NCBI RefSeq assembly: GCF_902491705.1
Contig: NZ_CABUIW010000019.1
Coordinates: 1 to 34,469 of the forward strand
Length of the DNA: 34,469 bases
DNA from: an uncultured Lactobacillus sp.
GTDB lineage: Bacteria; Bacillota; Bacilli; Lactobacillales; Lactobacillaceae
Direction: 5' to 3'
Shown here: positions 8,158 through 15,486 of the stretch, one piece after another
How the letters are laid out: each line of letters begins with the position of its first letter
Position numbering within the stretch: position 1 is the stretch's first letter
Translations under genes and position numbers: made by a program
The notes under the pieces: generated by a model
Told to the model about the DNA's origin: nothing
The model's input: only the letters and a program-made list of their open reading frames with translations
Databases searched by the model: none

Positions 8158-8180
8158 ATAATGTAAACTGTTACATTATT
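8157..8180. repeat. Perfect palindrome upstream of ptsHI
   Basis: Ten-base arms AATAATGTAA and TTACATTATT flank the loop ACTG. There is no U-tract, so it is a poor terminator. The right arm touches the putative ptsH -35 box at 8179. It could be an operator (core TGTAA-N4-TTACA) or an mRNA 3'-end stabiliser. Confidence 0.6.
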
Positions 8181-8208
8181 GTTGTCTTAACCGCAAAAAC
8201 ATGATAAT
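8179..8208 (+). promoter_or_regulatory. Putative ptsHI promoter
   Basis: TTGTTG (8179-8184) and GATAAT (8203-8208) are spaced by 18 bases. A start near 8215 would give a leader of about 55 bases before the ptsH start codon. Confidence 0.5.
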
Positions 8209-8270
8209 CTAGTACTCGAATGGGTATTTATTACCAGTTTAATTTTTCAATTTTAAAGGAGATATTCACA

Positions 8271-8537
8271 ATGGAAAAACGCGATTTTCATATTATTGCA
8301 GAAACAGGTATTCATGCACGTCCAGCTACTCTTTTAGTACAAGCTGCTTCAAAGTTTGGTTCAGATGTTAACTTGGAATACAACGGCAAGTCAGTAAACT
8401 TGAAGTCAATCATGGGTGTTATGTCACTTGGTGTTGGCCAAAACGCAGACGTTACTATCACTGCTGAAGGTGACGACGAAAAGGACGCATTAGACGCAAT
8501 TGCTGACACTATGAAAAAAGAAGGTTTAGCTGAATAA
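8271..8537 (+). CDS. ptsH: Phosphocarrier protein HPr
   Basis: HPr is the small phosphocarrier of the phosphotransferase system. The 88-residue protein has the EI phosphorylation site His15 in TGIHARPA and the HPr-kinase site Ser46 in LKSIMGV. The second site marks it as the regulatory type that, as P-Ser-HPr, binds CcpA. The ATG at 8271 has a textbook AAAGGAGA ribosome binding site. An in-frame upstream extension from 8220 has none. Strongly biased codons (aac, ttg/tta, gac, gaa) suggest a very highly expressed gene. The stop overlaps the ptsI start by one base (TAATGA), coupling the two. It links PTS flux to the cre-like site in front of the hydratase gene, if that is functional. Confidence 0.98.
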   Translation: MEKRDFHIIAETGIHARPATLLVQAASKFGSDVNLEYNGKSVNLKSIMGVMSLGVGQNADVTITAEGDDEKDALDAIADTMKKEGLAE

Positions 8538-10270
8538 TGACCAAGACTTTAAAAGGAATTGCCGCAAGTGATGGTATTGCCATTGCTCCAGCATATCTTC
8601 TTGTAGAGCCTGATCTTTCATTCTCAAAGTCATCAATCGATGATGTTGATTCAGAAGTAGCACGTTACAACGATGCTATCAAGGAATCAACTACTGAAGT
8701 TGAAAAGATTCGTGATACAGCTAAGAAGAGCTTGGGCGAAGAAGAAGCTCAAGTTTTTGAAGCTCACTTAATGATTTTGAATGACCCAGAATTTACTGGT
8801 GCTATTGAGAATGAAATTAAGGACTCCAAGATTAACGCAGAAGCTGCTCTTGATGAAACTGCTCAAAAATTCATCGCAATTTTTGAAGGTATGACTGATA
8901 ATCCTTACATGCAAGAACGTGCTGCCGATGTACGTGACGTTTCAAAGCGTATTATGGCTCACCTTCTTGGCAAGGAATTACCAAACCCAGCTTCAATTGA
9001 TCACGAAGTTATCGTTGTAGCTCACGACTTAACTCCTAGTGATACTGCTCAACTTAACAAGAAATACGTTAAGGGCTTTATTACTGATATTGGTGGTCGT
9101 ACTGCTCACTCCGCAATTATGGCTCGTTCACTTGAATTGCCAGCCGTAGTTGGTACTGATTCAATTACTAAAGACGTTAAGAACGGCGATATGTTAATTG
9201 ATGATGGTCTTGATGGTGTTGCAATTATTGATCCAAGTGATGATCAAGTTGCAGACTACAAGAAGAAGGGTGAAGACTTCCTTAAGCAAAAGGCTGAATG
9301 GAAGAAATTGAAGGATGAACCTTCAGTTACTGCTGATGGTAAGCAATTTACCATTGCTGCTAACATTGGTACTCCTAACGACATGCCAGGTGTACACGAA
9401 AACGGTGCTGAAGCCGTTGGTTTGTACAGAACTGAATTCTTGTACATGGATTCATCAGACTTCCCAACAGAAGATGATCAATTCGAAGCTTACAAGAAGG
9501 TTATCGAAGGCATGAACGGTAAGCAAGTTATCATCAGAACTATGGATATTGGTGGTGACAAGCACTTAGACTACTGGGACTTACCAGAAGAAATGAACCC
9601 ATTCTTAGGTGTACGTGCTATTCGTCTTTCACTTAAGAACGAAAAGATCTTCCGTACCCAATTAAGAGCTTTGCTTCGTGCTTCAGCTTACGGTAAGCTT
9701 GGTATTATGTTCCCAATGATCGGTACATTAGCTGAACTTCGTCAAGCTAAGGCCATTTTGAATGACGAAAAGCAAAAGTTAATTGAAAAGGGCGTTAAGA
9801 TCGGTGACAACTTACAAGTTGGTATGATGATCGAAGTTCCTGCAGCTGCTGTTTTAGCTGATCAATTCGCTAAGGAAGTTGACTTCTTCTCAATTGGTAC
9901 TAACGACTTGATTCAATACACTATGGCTGCTGACCGTGGTAACGACAACGTATCATACTTGTACCAACCATATAACCCATCTGTACTTCGTTTGATTAAG
10001 CATACTATTGATGCTGCTCACGAAAACGGCATTTGGTGTGGTATGTGTGGTGAAGCTGCTGGTGATAACACCATGTTCCCAATCTTGCTTTCAATGGGAC
10101 TTGATGAATACTCAATGAGTGCAACTTCAATCTTACGTATCAGAAGCTTAATGAAGAAGTTTGATACTAAGGACCTTAAGGAATTAGCTAACGAAGCATG
10201 CTTTGTTTCAGAAACTGCTGAAGAAAACGAAAAGTTAGTTAACGACTTAATGAAGAAGATTAACAAGTAA
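8537..10270 (+). CDS. ptsI: Phosphoenolpyruvate-protein phosphotransferase (enzyme I)
   Basis: Enzyme I transfers phosphate from PEP to HPr in the cytosol. Its 577 residues include the HPr-binding and swivelling N-terminal part with the active His191 in GGRTAHSAIMARSLELPAVVG. The C-terminal PEP-binding barrel follows, with GLYRTEFLYM, IRTMDIGGDK, and FFSIGTNDLIQYTMAADR. The active-site Cys of the barrel lies in IWCGMCGEAAGD. The ATG overlaps the ptsH stop. Codon bias is again that of a highly expressed gene. A strong terminator ends the two-gene operon. Confidence 0.98.
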   Translation: MTKTLKGIAASDGIAIAPAYLLVEPDLSFSKSSIDDVDSEVARYNDAIKESTTEVEKIRDTAKKSLGEEEAQVFEAHLMILNDPEFTGAIENEIKDSKINAEAALDETAQKFIAIFEGMTDNPYMQERAADVRDVSKRIMAHLLGKELPNPASIDHEVIVVAHDLTPSDTAQLNKKYVKGFITDIGGRTAHSAIMARSLELPAVVGTDSITKDVKNGDMLIDDGLDGVAIIDPSDDQVADYKKKGEDFLKQKAEWKKLKDEPSVTADGKQFTIAANIGTPNDMPGVHENGAEAVGLYRTEFLYMDSSDFPTEDDQFEAYKKVIEGMNGKQVIIRTMDIGGDKHLDYWDLPEEMNPFLGVRAIRLSLKNEKIFRTQLRALLRASAYGKLGIMFPMIGTLAELRQAKAILNDEKQKLIEKGVKIGDNLQVGMMIEVPAAAVLADQFAKEVDFFSIGTNDLIQYTMAADRGNDNVSYLYQPYNPSVLRLIKHTIDAAHENGIWCGMCGEAAGDNTMFPILLSMGLDEYSMSATSILRIRSLMKKFDTKDLKELANEACFVSETAEENEKLVNDLMKKINK

Positions 10271-10285
10271 TTTTCTAATAGATCC

Positions 10286-10316
10286 AAAAAGAGACCAGTT
10301 TTGGTCTCTTTTTTTG
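10286..10316 (+). terminator. ptsHI intrinsic terminator
   Basis: The stem AAAAAGAGACC / GGTCTCTTTTT has a 6-base loop and a run of seven T, 15 bases after the ptsI stop. Confidence 0.92.
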
Positions 10317-10369
10317 TATTTTTTAATTTTTTTAAATAAAACAAACAAAATCTTCACAAATAATTCACG

Positions 10370-10392
10370 CTTTATCTTTAGGAGAGATAAAG
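10370..10392. repeat. Palindrome upstream of the spx promoter
   Basis: Perfect eight-base arms CTTTATCT and AGATAAAG are separated by TTAGGAG, 28 bases upstream of the spx -35 box. There is no U-tract. The position suits a transcription-factor site; the factor is unknown. Confidence 0.5.
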
Positions 10393-10420
10393 AAAGTAAC
10401 ATAAAAGATAAAATAGACAC

Positions 10421-10449
10421 TTACAAAAAAGAAGTTAGTATGTTATACT
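10421..10449 (+). promoter_or_regulatory. spx promoter with nested dyads
   Basis: TTACAA (10421-10426) and TATACT (10444-10449) are spaced by 17 bases. The dyad ACTTACAA...TTGTAAGT (10419-10459) spans the -35 box to about +3, and AGTAT-GTT-ATACT (10437-10449) covers the -10 box. Confidence 0.75.
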
Positions 10450-10502
10450 GGTTGTAAGTTAAAGAACGTATACAATTATTTGTTCTGAGGAGCGTGATTT
10501 TT

Positions 10503-10901
10503 ATGGTAGATTTATATGTATCTCCTAGTTGTACCTCATGCCGTAAAGCCAGAGCTTGGCTCGAAAAGCATAATATTCCTTTTAAAGAAAGAAACATCTT
10601 TTCTGAGCCTTTAACTAAAAAAGAATTGTTGAGAATCTTGCGTATGACAGAAAATGGTACAGAAGAAATCATTTCTACCCGCTCAAGAGCTTTTCAACAA
10701 TTGAAGATCAATTTAGACGATTTATCAATTGATCAGTTGCTTGATTTAGTAGAAAAGAATCCCAGTCTCTTGAGAAGACCAATCATCATGGATGATCGTC
10801 GACTTCAAGTGGGTTATAACGAAGACGAAATTCGTCGATTCTTGCCACGCAAAGTGCGTCGTCTAGAATTGGCTGAAGCACAAAAGATTGCAGATTTATA
10901 A
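10503..10901 (+). CDS. spx: Transcriptional regulator Spx
   Basis: Spx is an ArsC-fold regulator that binds the RNA polymerase alpha C-terminal domain and redirects transcription under disulfide stress. The 132-residue protein has the redox CxxC switch (Cys10, Cys13 in SPSCTSCRKARAWLE), the conserved Gly52 (MTENGTEE) needed for alpha contact, and the RRPIIMDDRRLQVGYNEDEIRRFLP block. The ATG at 10503 follows GAGGAGCG; an ATT-started extension is not needed. It has a clear promoter with several dyads and its own terminator, so it is monocistronic. Its degradation by ClpXP normally needs YjbH, and a YjbH-like gene is 2 kb away. Confidence in identity is very high; which of possible Spx paralogues this is cannot be told. 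Confidence 0.97.
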   Translation: MVDLYVSPSCTSCRKARAWLEKHNIPFKERNIFSEPLTKKELLRILRMTENGTEEIISTRSRAFQQLKINLDDLSIDQLLDLVEKNPSLLRRPIIMDDRRLQVGYNEDEIRRFLPRKVRRLELAEAQKIADL

Positions 10902-10908
10902 TTTGATT

Positions 10909-10943
10909 AAAGTGTTAGTGTTAATGCTGACACTTTTATTTTT
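10909..10943 (+). terminator. spx intrinsic terminator
   Basis: The arms AAAGTGTTAG (10909-10918) and CTGACACTTT (10927-10936) pair over ten bases with one G-U, followed by TATTTTT. It lies 7 bases after the spx stop. Confidence 0.85.
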
Positions 10944-10994
10944 AGCAAAAAATACGCTACAATATACTATAATGATTCATGGAGGTGAAATCCT

Positions 10995-11741
10995 GTGCAA
11001 GTAGATCATATTAATGAAAATACAATTAGGGTCAGAATCGATAAAGAAGAGTTAGCTCGTCGCGGCCTTAAAGTTCTTGATCTTTTAGGCGATAAAGATA
11101 AGATTCAACAATTCTTTTATTCAATTCTCGCAGAAGTTGATACAGATCATACTTTTACAAAAGGTGTACCTGTGACTTTCCAAGTAATGCCAAATAATGG
11201 TGGCCTTGATTTAATGATTACTAAAGTCCAACCAGAAGACGCAAATAATTTGCGTAAAATGATGGGTTCAATGGATGATGATAGTGATTCAACACAGGCG
11301 GACTCCGATTCAAGAAGAAGCTTTTTCGATCTTGATCCAAAAGATGATTTAAATACTGAACTTGATCCGCTAACACAAGAAAAAAACGAAGCTAACGCAG
11401 ATGCTAGTGCGAATACTAATAATGAATATTGGAAGTTCCAAAAGCGCCACGCTTATAGATTTAATGAGTTGGGCAATTTAATTGAACTGGCAGATAATTT
11501 AAGAGTAAGTGATTTGGCTTCAAGCTTGTATTATCAACGCGGACAATATTATTTGGAATTAGCTTTTCTTGATGAAGATTATGCTGAATTAAAGCCTGCA
11601 GATGCTTGGGCAATTGCTAATGAATATGGCATCAAAATCGATGATGCAGAAATGAATACAGTTAAAGAAACTGGTAAGTGCCTGATGGAGCAAGATGCTT
11701 TAGGTCACATTCGCTACTATTTTCTTAAGCAAACTAACTAA
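10995..11741 (+). CDS. mecA: Adapter protein MecA
   Basis: MecA is an adaptor that delivers substrates to ClpC-type unfoldases (in Bacillus the competence factor ComK). The 248-residue protein has the N-terminal substrate-binding domain (about 1-85: MQVDHINENTIRVRIDKEEL start). A long acidic, disordered linker follows (about 92-140, with DDDSDSTQADSDS). The C-terminal Clp-binding domain is about 145-248 (AYRFNELGNLIELADNL; YYLELAFLDE). The start is GTG at 10995, 7 bases after GGAGGTG. A TATACT/TATAAT -10 region at 10963-10973 is present with a weak -35. The order spx-mecA-coiA matches Bacillus. No clpC is visible here; ClpE may be an alternative partner, which is inference. Confidence 0.95.
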   Translation: MQVDHINENTIRVRIDKEELARRGLKVLDLLGDKDKIQQFFYSILAEVDTDHTFTKGVPVTFQVMPNNGGLDLMITKVQPEDANNLRKMMGSMDDDSDSTQADSDSRRSFFDLDPKDDLNTELDPLTQEKNEANADASANTNNEYWKFQKRHAYRFNELGNLIELADNLRVSDLASSLYYQRGQYYLELAFLDEDYAELKPADAWAIANEYGIKIDDAEMNTVKETGKCLMEQDALGHIRYYFLKQTN

Positions 11742-11757
11742 TTAAGATTTTATAAAG

Positions 11758-11791
11758 AAAAAGAGACGGAAGAAAAATCCGTCTCTTTTTT
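11758..11791 (+). terminator. mecA intrinsic terminator
   Basis: The stem GAGACGGA (11763-11770) / TCCGTCTC (11778-11785), extended by an A-run and a T-run, ends in six T followed by GCG. Confidence 0.93.
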
Positions 11792-11817
11792 GCGTAATAA
11801 AACATGGGTGAAAAAAT

Positions 11818-12684
11818 ATGTATGCAGCCATGTTAAATAAAAAATTAGTACTTGCAGTAAGTGAAGCTTACTTAGTTAATTCAAGACAAAAAGAATTAAA
11901 TCGAGAAAATTATCGTTGTCCGCATTGCAATAAAAAAGTGATTTTGATTATCTCAGAGAAAAAGTCCGCTTTTTTCAAGCACTTAACTAGTTATTCAAAT
12001 ATGATGGGTGAAAAAGAAGAACACCATCAATCTAAAATGCTGTTTAAAGCAGCGCTAACAGCGGCAGGATTTGGTGCTGAAGTGGAAATACCACTAGCCG
12101 ATGGTCAACTTCGAGCGGATGTGCTGGCTACTAAGAAATTGGCATTTGAAATTCAATGTGCACCACTTAGTGATGCAGAGTTTAAACATCGACATTCTTT
12201 ATATCAGAAAATTGGTGTAACCGATATTTGGATTGTGGGTCAGCGCCATTATTTGAAGCGAAATTTAAAGCACACGCAATTAATCTTTTTTAGAAAAAAT
12301 CAAAAATGGGGTAATTATTATTTAGAAGTGAATCCAGCTAAAAATTGTTTTTGTTTAAAATATAATATTTGCCAAGAAGCTGTTACTAGAAAATTGCATT
12401 ATCAAACTAAATATTTTGCGTTAGATGAAATTGGCATTAAGCAGTTTTGGTGTTTTAAACCAATATTAAAAGCATATACTTGTAAACCAATTGAACAGAG
12501 AAAATATTTAGAAAGACAAATTAAGCAAAAATCCAAATTAGGTCTAAAAGTAGCAGAGTTGCTTTATCGACAAAAAATAAGTATCAGCGATTTGCCAGAT
12601 GAAGTATTTAAATACCGCAATCCTGGAGACGAGAATGTGCTAATTACTTATTTACAAAAAAACGCCTCATTAAATGAGACGTAA
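11818..12684 (+). CDS. coiA: Competence protein CoiA-like
   Basis: CoiA-type proteins act late in natural transformation and carry a nuclease-like domain. The 288-residue protein has an N-terminal zinc-ribbon-like motif (YRCPHCNKKV), FFKHL, the EGEEHHxSK-equivalent KEEHHQSKMLF, and the restriction-nuclease-like core LRADVLATKKLAFEIQCAPLS, where D and E-x-Q would be catalytic. The ATG at 11818 follows GGGTGA. It is 26 bases after the mecA terminator, so expression relies on readthrough or an unseen promoter. Its last 15 bases overlap the convergent YjbH-like gene, and its 3' end contains that gene's terminator. Lactobacilli of this group are not known to be naturally competent, so its present role is uncertain. 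Confidence 0.88.
   Translation: MYAAMLNKKLVLAVSEAYLVNSRQKELNRENYRCPHCNKKVILIISEKKSAFFKHLTSYSNMMGEKEEHHQSKMLFKAALTAAGFGAEVEIPLADGQLRADVLATKKLAFEIQCAPLSDAEFKHRHSLYQKIGVTDIWIVGQRHYLKRNLKHTQLIFFRKNQKWGNYYLEVNPAKNCFCLKYNICQEAVTRKLHYQTKYFALDEIGIKQFWCFKPILKAYTCKPIEQRKYLERQIKQKSKLGLKVAELLYRQKISISDLPDEVFKYRNPGDENVLITYLQKNASLNET
12656..12681 (-). terminator. Terminator of the yjbH-like gene embedded in the coiA 3' end
   Basis: On the minus strand, CGTCTCATT / AATGAGGCG pair (with one G-U that is a C-A mismatch on plus), followed by seven T (plus-strand A 12656-12662). It therefore works better for the minus strand. It lies wholly inside coiA codons. Confidence 0.75.
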
Positions 12685-13287
12685 GTGATTCTGCATTGGC
12701 AGATAATCGGAAAAATCTTTTTCGCAATTTGGAAACATCAAATTGGCTAGATCTTGCTGATTTACTGGCCCTTCCAATAGAACACCGTTTTGATCATTAT
12801 TTTCATTAAATAAAACAATCGTTGGTGTAGCTTTAATGTTCCATTGGTTAGCTAGTTTTTGGTCTTCTTCAATTGATGCCTTTAAATAATCCCCATGCTT
12901 TATGGCATCAATTGTTGAAGTCTTAATATTCAAGCTATCGGCAATTTGTTGCAACAATTCAGGCGTATATGCTGAAGCATCCTTGCTTAAATGCTTTTGC
13001 AATTCGTATAAATATCTGCGTGCTTTCTTGTTGCCATAACTTATCTTAATTGCATGATAATTTCGCAAAGCTTCATAAGTTGCAGTAGAAATGCTCTTAA
13101 TATCTGGCAACTTTTGTGCATCCTTGCGTCTGCGAATAATGTCATCGTTGACTAGACAAACATTGGCAATTGGAATGTAGTGGCAACAAACATCAATTCC
13201 TAATTCGTCAATGGTTTCGCGAATTTGTCGTTCTGTATCATAACAGTAAATCCCTATTGGATTGATGAATAGAAAAATCTCAAACAT
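12670..13287 (-). CDS. yjbH: YjbH-like thioredoxin-fold protein (DsbA family), likely ClpXP adaptor for Spx
   Basis: The 205-residue protein has a thioredoxin fold: first strand and helix FEIFLFINPIGIYCYDTE, a helical insertion (about 60-150), and the cis-Pro segment NIKATPTIVLFN near residue 155. The usual active-site CxxC is reduced to a single Cys (GIYC), arguing against a thiol oxidoreductase. In Bacillus the equivalent gene of the spx-mecA-coiA-yjbH-yjbK-relQ-nadK-rluD neighbourhood encodes YjbH, which presents Spx to ClpXP. Synteny is the main argument; sequence divergence is large. The ATG at 13287 has GAGGTCGAG upstream, and a promoter (TTGTCA-17-TAAAGT) lies at 13321-13349. An alternative is a generic FrnE/DsbA-like protein. 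Confidence 0.75.
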   Translation of the reverse strand: MFEIFLFINPIGIYCYDTERQIRETIDELGIDVCCHYIPIANVCLVNDDIIRRRKDAQKLPDIKSISTATYEALRNYHAIKISYGNKKARRYLYELQKHLSKDASAYTPELLQQIADSLNIKTSTIDAIKHGDYLKASIEEDQKLANQWNIKATPTIVLFNENNDQNGVLLEGPVNQQDLANLMFPNCEKDFSDYLPMQNHLRLI

Positions 13288-13320
13288 ACTCTCGACCTCT
13301 TTGGTGATTTATTCATTGTT

Positions 13321-13349
13321 ACTTTAGCAAGAAAAAAAAACAGTGACAA
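13321..13349 (-). promoter_or_regulatory. Putative promoter of the yjbH-like gene
   Basis: On the minus strand, TTGTCA (13344-13349) and TAAAGT (13321-13326) are 17 bases apart, 34 bases upstream of the start codon. A T-rich spacer gives it an A-tract character. Confidence 0.6.
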
Positions 13350-13373
13350 AAAATATGCTTTATTTTCTATATG

Positions 13374-13982
13374 TTATTTTCTGTGAGCGCTTGCGCGTGC
13401 GATTTTATTTTGATTGGTATTAGCTTTTGTTTGAGTAAAGCCATAATCATGCTCAAGCTCAGCTTGTACTGCTTTAATTAAAACAGGATCAGTGTTTTCA
13501 ATTTCTAGTTCAAAGTCTTGATAACCATCAGGGTAAGAGGTGGCATCTAGTGTTAGTTCACAATCTTTAGGACCATTCATTAGAATGCGGCGGGTTTTAC
13601 TCCAAGTGAAGAGTACTAATTGCTCTTTTTGATCTGAAAAATGTTGATCGATGTATTCACCAATATTGCCTTGAAAATCAACGTGTTTATGTGCAACTAA
13701 TTCTTTTGCTTGATCGTGAGATAAATCGTCATTAATTTCGATTACTTCATGAAAATTCTTCTGTACAGGATTAGGATCAGGAACTTTCATTGTCTGTTCC
13801 GCATGATCAGCATAAATTCTGATTCTAAGACTGATACGATGATTTTTTAATAAATCATCTGGTGTATCAAAATAATAGTTTTCTTGAACAAAGTCAGCTT
13901 TGACAGGGAAACTATTGATGATCTTTTCATAAACATTTTTTGATAATAATGTTTTTGCTTCAATTTCACGATTTTTACTCAT
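13374..13982 (-). CDS. CYTH domain protein (YjbK family, triphosphate tunnel metalloenzyme fold)
   Basis: The 202-residue protein opens with the CYTH signature ExExK (E6, E8, K10 in REIEAKTLL). Alternating strands with paired charged residues follow, typical of the tunnel fold (SLRIRIYADHAEQTMKVP; CELTLDATSYPDGYQDFELEIE). Such enzymes bind triphosphate compounds with divalent metal; characterised members are tripolyphosphatases or adenylate cyclases, and the YjbK type has no settled substrate. The ATG at 13982 follows GGAGG. It is divergent from relQ, the alarmone synthetase, across a 74-base region containing a palindrome. The same pairing occurs in Bacillus, so a role in nucleotide or polyphosphate signalling is plausible but inferred. 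Confidence 0.88.
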   Translation of the reverse strand: MSKNREIEAKTLLSKNVYEKIINSFPVKADFVQENYYFDTPDDLLKNHRISLRIRIYADHAEQTMKVPDPNPVQKNFHEVIEINDDLSHDQAKELVAHKHVDFQGNIGEYIDQHFSDQKEQLVLFTWSKTRRILMNGPKDCELTLDATSYPDGYQDFELEIENTDPVLIKAVQAELEHDYGFTQTKANTNQNKIARASAHRK

Positions 13983-13997
13983 AAATTTTCCTCCAAA

Positions 13998-14030
13998 CCA
14001 TATATGACCATTATATGGTAAAATTATAGT
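13998..14030. promoter_or_regulatory. Divergent relQ / CYTH promoter region with palindrome
   Basis: CCATATA - TGACCAT - TATATGG (13998-14018) is a perfect 7-base-arm dyad. On plus, the extended -10 TGGTAAAAT and TATAGT (14025-14030) point to relQ. On minus, TATAAT occurs at 14010-14015 and 14023-14028 toward the CYTH gene. The -35 boxes are weak. Confidence 0.5.
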
Positions 14031-14056
14031 GTTTGCTAAGAAAGGGATGTTTTCTC

Positions 14057-14689
14057 ATGGAAATAGATTGGGATACTTTCTTGTGGCCTTATAACGAAGC
14101 AGTTCGCGAATTAAAGGTTAAATTTCGTTCCCTTAGACAAGGCTTTTTAACTAGGGGAGAACATTCACCAATTGAATTCGTAATTGGTAGAGTAAAAACA
14201 GTAGATTCAATTAAGGAAAAAATGACTCGAAGAGTAATCAGTCCAGACGTCATTGAGACTGATATGCAAGACATTGCTGGGATTCGAATTGTTACTCAAT
14301 TTGTAGATGACATCTACAAGGTAGTAGATTTGATTCATGCTCGAGACGATATGGAGGTAGTTGAAGAGCGTGATTACATTCAAAATGCTAAACCTTCAGG
14401 CTATCGTTCTTATCACATGGTCATCAATTATACGGTATATTTGCCGGAGGGTCCTAAGACTTTAATTGCGGAAATTCAAATTAGAACTTTAGCGATGAAT
14501 TTCTGGGCTACTGTTGAACATACTTTGAATTATAAGTATAAGGGTGTTTACCCAGACGATATTTCAAAGAGATTAAAGTCTACAGCTGAAGCTGCTTATA
14601 AATTAGATGAAGAAATGTCATCAATTAAAGATGAGGTCCAAGAAGCACAAAAGATTTTTACCAAAAATAAGGGTAAGGAAAAATCATGA
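14057..14689 (+). CDS. relQ: Small alarmone synthetase RelQ (GTP pyrophosphokinase)
   Basis: RelQ is a single-domain (p)ppGpp synthetase without a hydrolase or TGS/ACT part, here 210 residues as usual. Motifs seen are RVISPDVIETDMQDIAGIRI (the catalytic Asp region), GYRSYHMVI (the conserved YxSxH) and EIQIRTLAMNFWATVEH (E-x-Q-x-R). It makes pppGpp/ppGpp from ATP and GTP/GDP and is often induced by cell-wall or alkaline stress. The ATG at 14057 follows AAAGGGA; upstream residues in frame lack support. It overlaps nadK by 4 bases (ATGA), forming the operon relQ-nadK-rluD conserved across Firmicutes. Confidence 0.95.
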   Translation: MEIDWDTFLWPYNEAVRELKVKFRSLRQGFLTRGEHSPIEFVIGRVKTVDSIKEKMTRRVISPDVIETDMQDIAGIRIVTQFVDDIYKVVDLIHARDDMEVVEERDYIQNAKPSGYRSYHMVINYTVYLPEGPKTLIAEIQIRTLAMNFWATVEHTLNYKYKGVYPDDISKRLKSTAEAAYKLDEEMSSIKDEVQEAQKIFTKNKGKEKS

Positions 14690-15486
14690 AAGTAACAATT
14701 GCGCATAATAACTATGATAAGACCTTGGAAACAGTGGCCCATTTAAAAAAGTTGCTCGAGGAAAAAAACGTTGTCTTTGATGCAAAATATCCTGATGTGG
14801 TAATTACCGTTGGGGGCGACGGGACACTGATCAATGCCTTTCATCGTTATGAAAATCAAGTGGATTCTGTACGCTTTGTCGGCGTTCACACAGGACACTT
14901 AGGCTTTTATACTGATTGGCGCAACTATGATATTGATAAAATGGTCGATGCATTGCTTTTAACTGATGGCGCACCTGCAAAATATCCATTGCTTGAAATT
15001 AAGACGCTAACAGAATCTGGTGAGATTCGCTATCACTTGGCAGTTAATGAATCTGCAGTTAAGAGAGTATCGCATACTTTGGAAGCTGATGTGTATATCA
15101 ATGATGAATTGTTTGAAAACTTCCGTGGCGATGGCCTTTGTGTTTCAACGCCTACAGGTTCAACTGCTTATAGTAAATCACTAGGTGGTGCAGTAATTCA
15201 TCCTCGCTTGAAAGCATTGCAGATGACAGAAATTGCTTCAATCAATAATCGCGTGTTCAGAACATTATCTGCTCCAATAGTAATTGCACCTGATCAATGG
15301 ATTACAATTGTACCTAATGCAGATCACTTTGTAATGACAGTTGATGGCGCCAGAATTGATGTTAGAAATGCAAAGAAAATCGAATATCGTATTTCACATC
15401 ACTCAATTCAATTTGATCAATTTGGACACCATCATTTCTGGTCACGTGTACAAGATGCATTTATTGGAGATAATGAAAATGACTAG
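14686..15486 (+). CDS. nadK: NAD kinase
   Basis: The enzyme phosphorylates NAD to NADP with ATP or polyphosphate. The 266-residue protein has the GGDGT signature (residues 43-47), the NE motif in HLAVNESAV, and the glycine-rich GDGLCVSTPTGSTAYSKSLGGAVIHP. The ATG overlaps the relQ stop (ATGA). The last eight bases overlap the rluD start. About 24 bases past its stop lies a terminator-like hairpin that is inside rluD, which might end a share of relQ-nadK transcripts. Confidence 0.96.
   Translation: MKVTIAHNNYDKTLETVAHLKKLLEEKNVVFDAKYPDVVITVGGDGTLINAFHRYENQVDSVRFVGVHTGHLGFYTDWRNYDIDKMVDALLLTDGAPAKYPLLEIKTLTESGEIRYHLAVNESAVKRVSHTLEADVYINDELFENFRGDGLCVSTPTGSTAYSKSLGGAVIHPRLKALQMTEIASINNRVFRTLSAPIVIAPDQWITIVPNADHFVMTVDGARIDVRNAKKIEYRISHHSIQFDQFGHHHFWSRVQDAFIGDNEND

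Noticed and set aside
10018..10344. Minus-strand 108-codon frame across the ptsI end and terminator
   Set aside because: It runs through the ptsHI terminator and the ptsI catalytic C-terminus, with no ribosome binding site. It is a shadow frame.
15341..15478. Forty-six-codon N-terminal extension of rluD
   Set aside because: It lies wholly in nadK in another frame. The GGAGA at 15466-15470 fits the internal ATG, and the extension does not look like an S4 domain.
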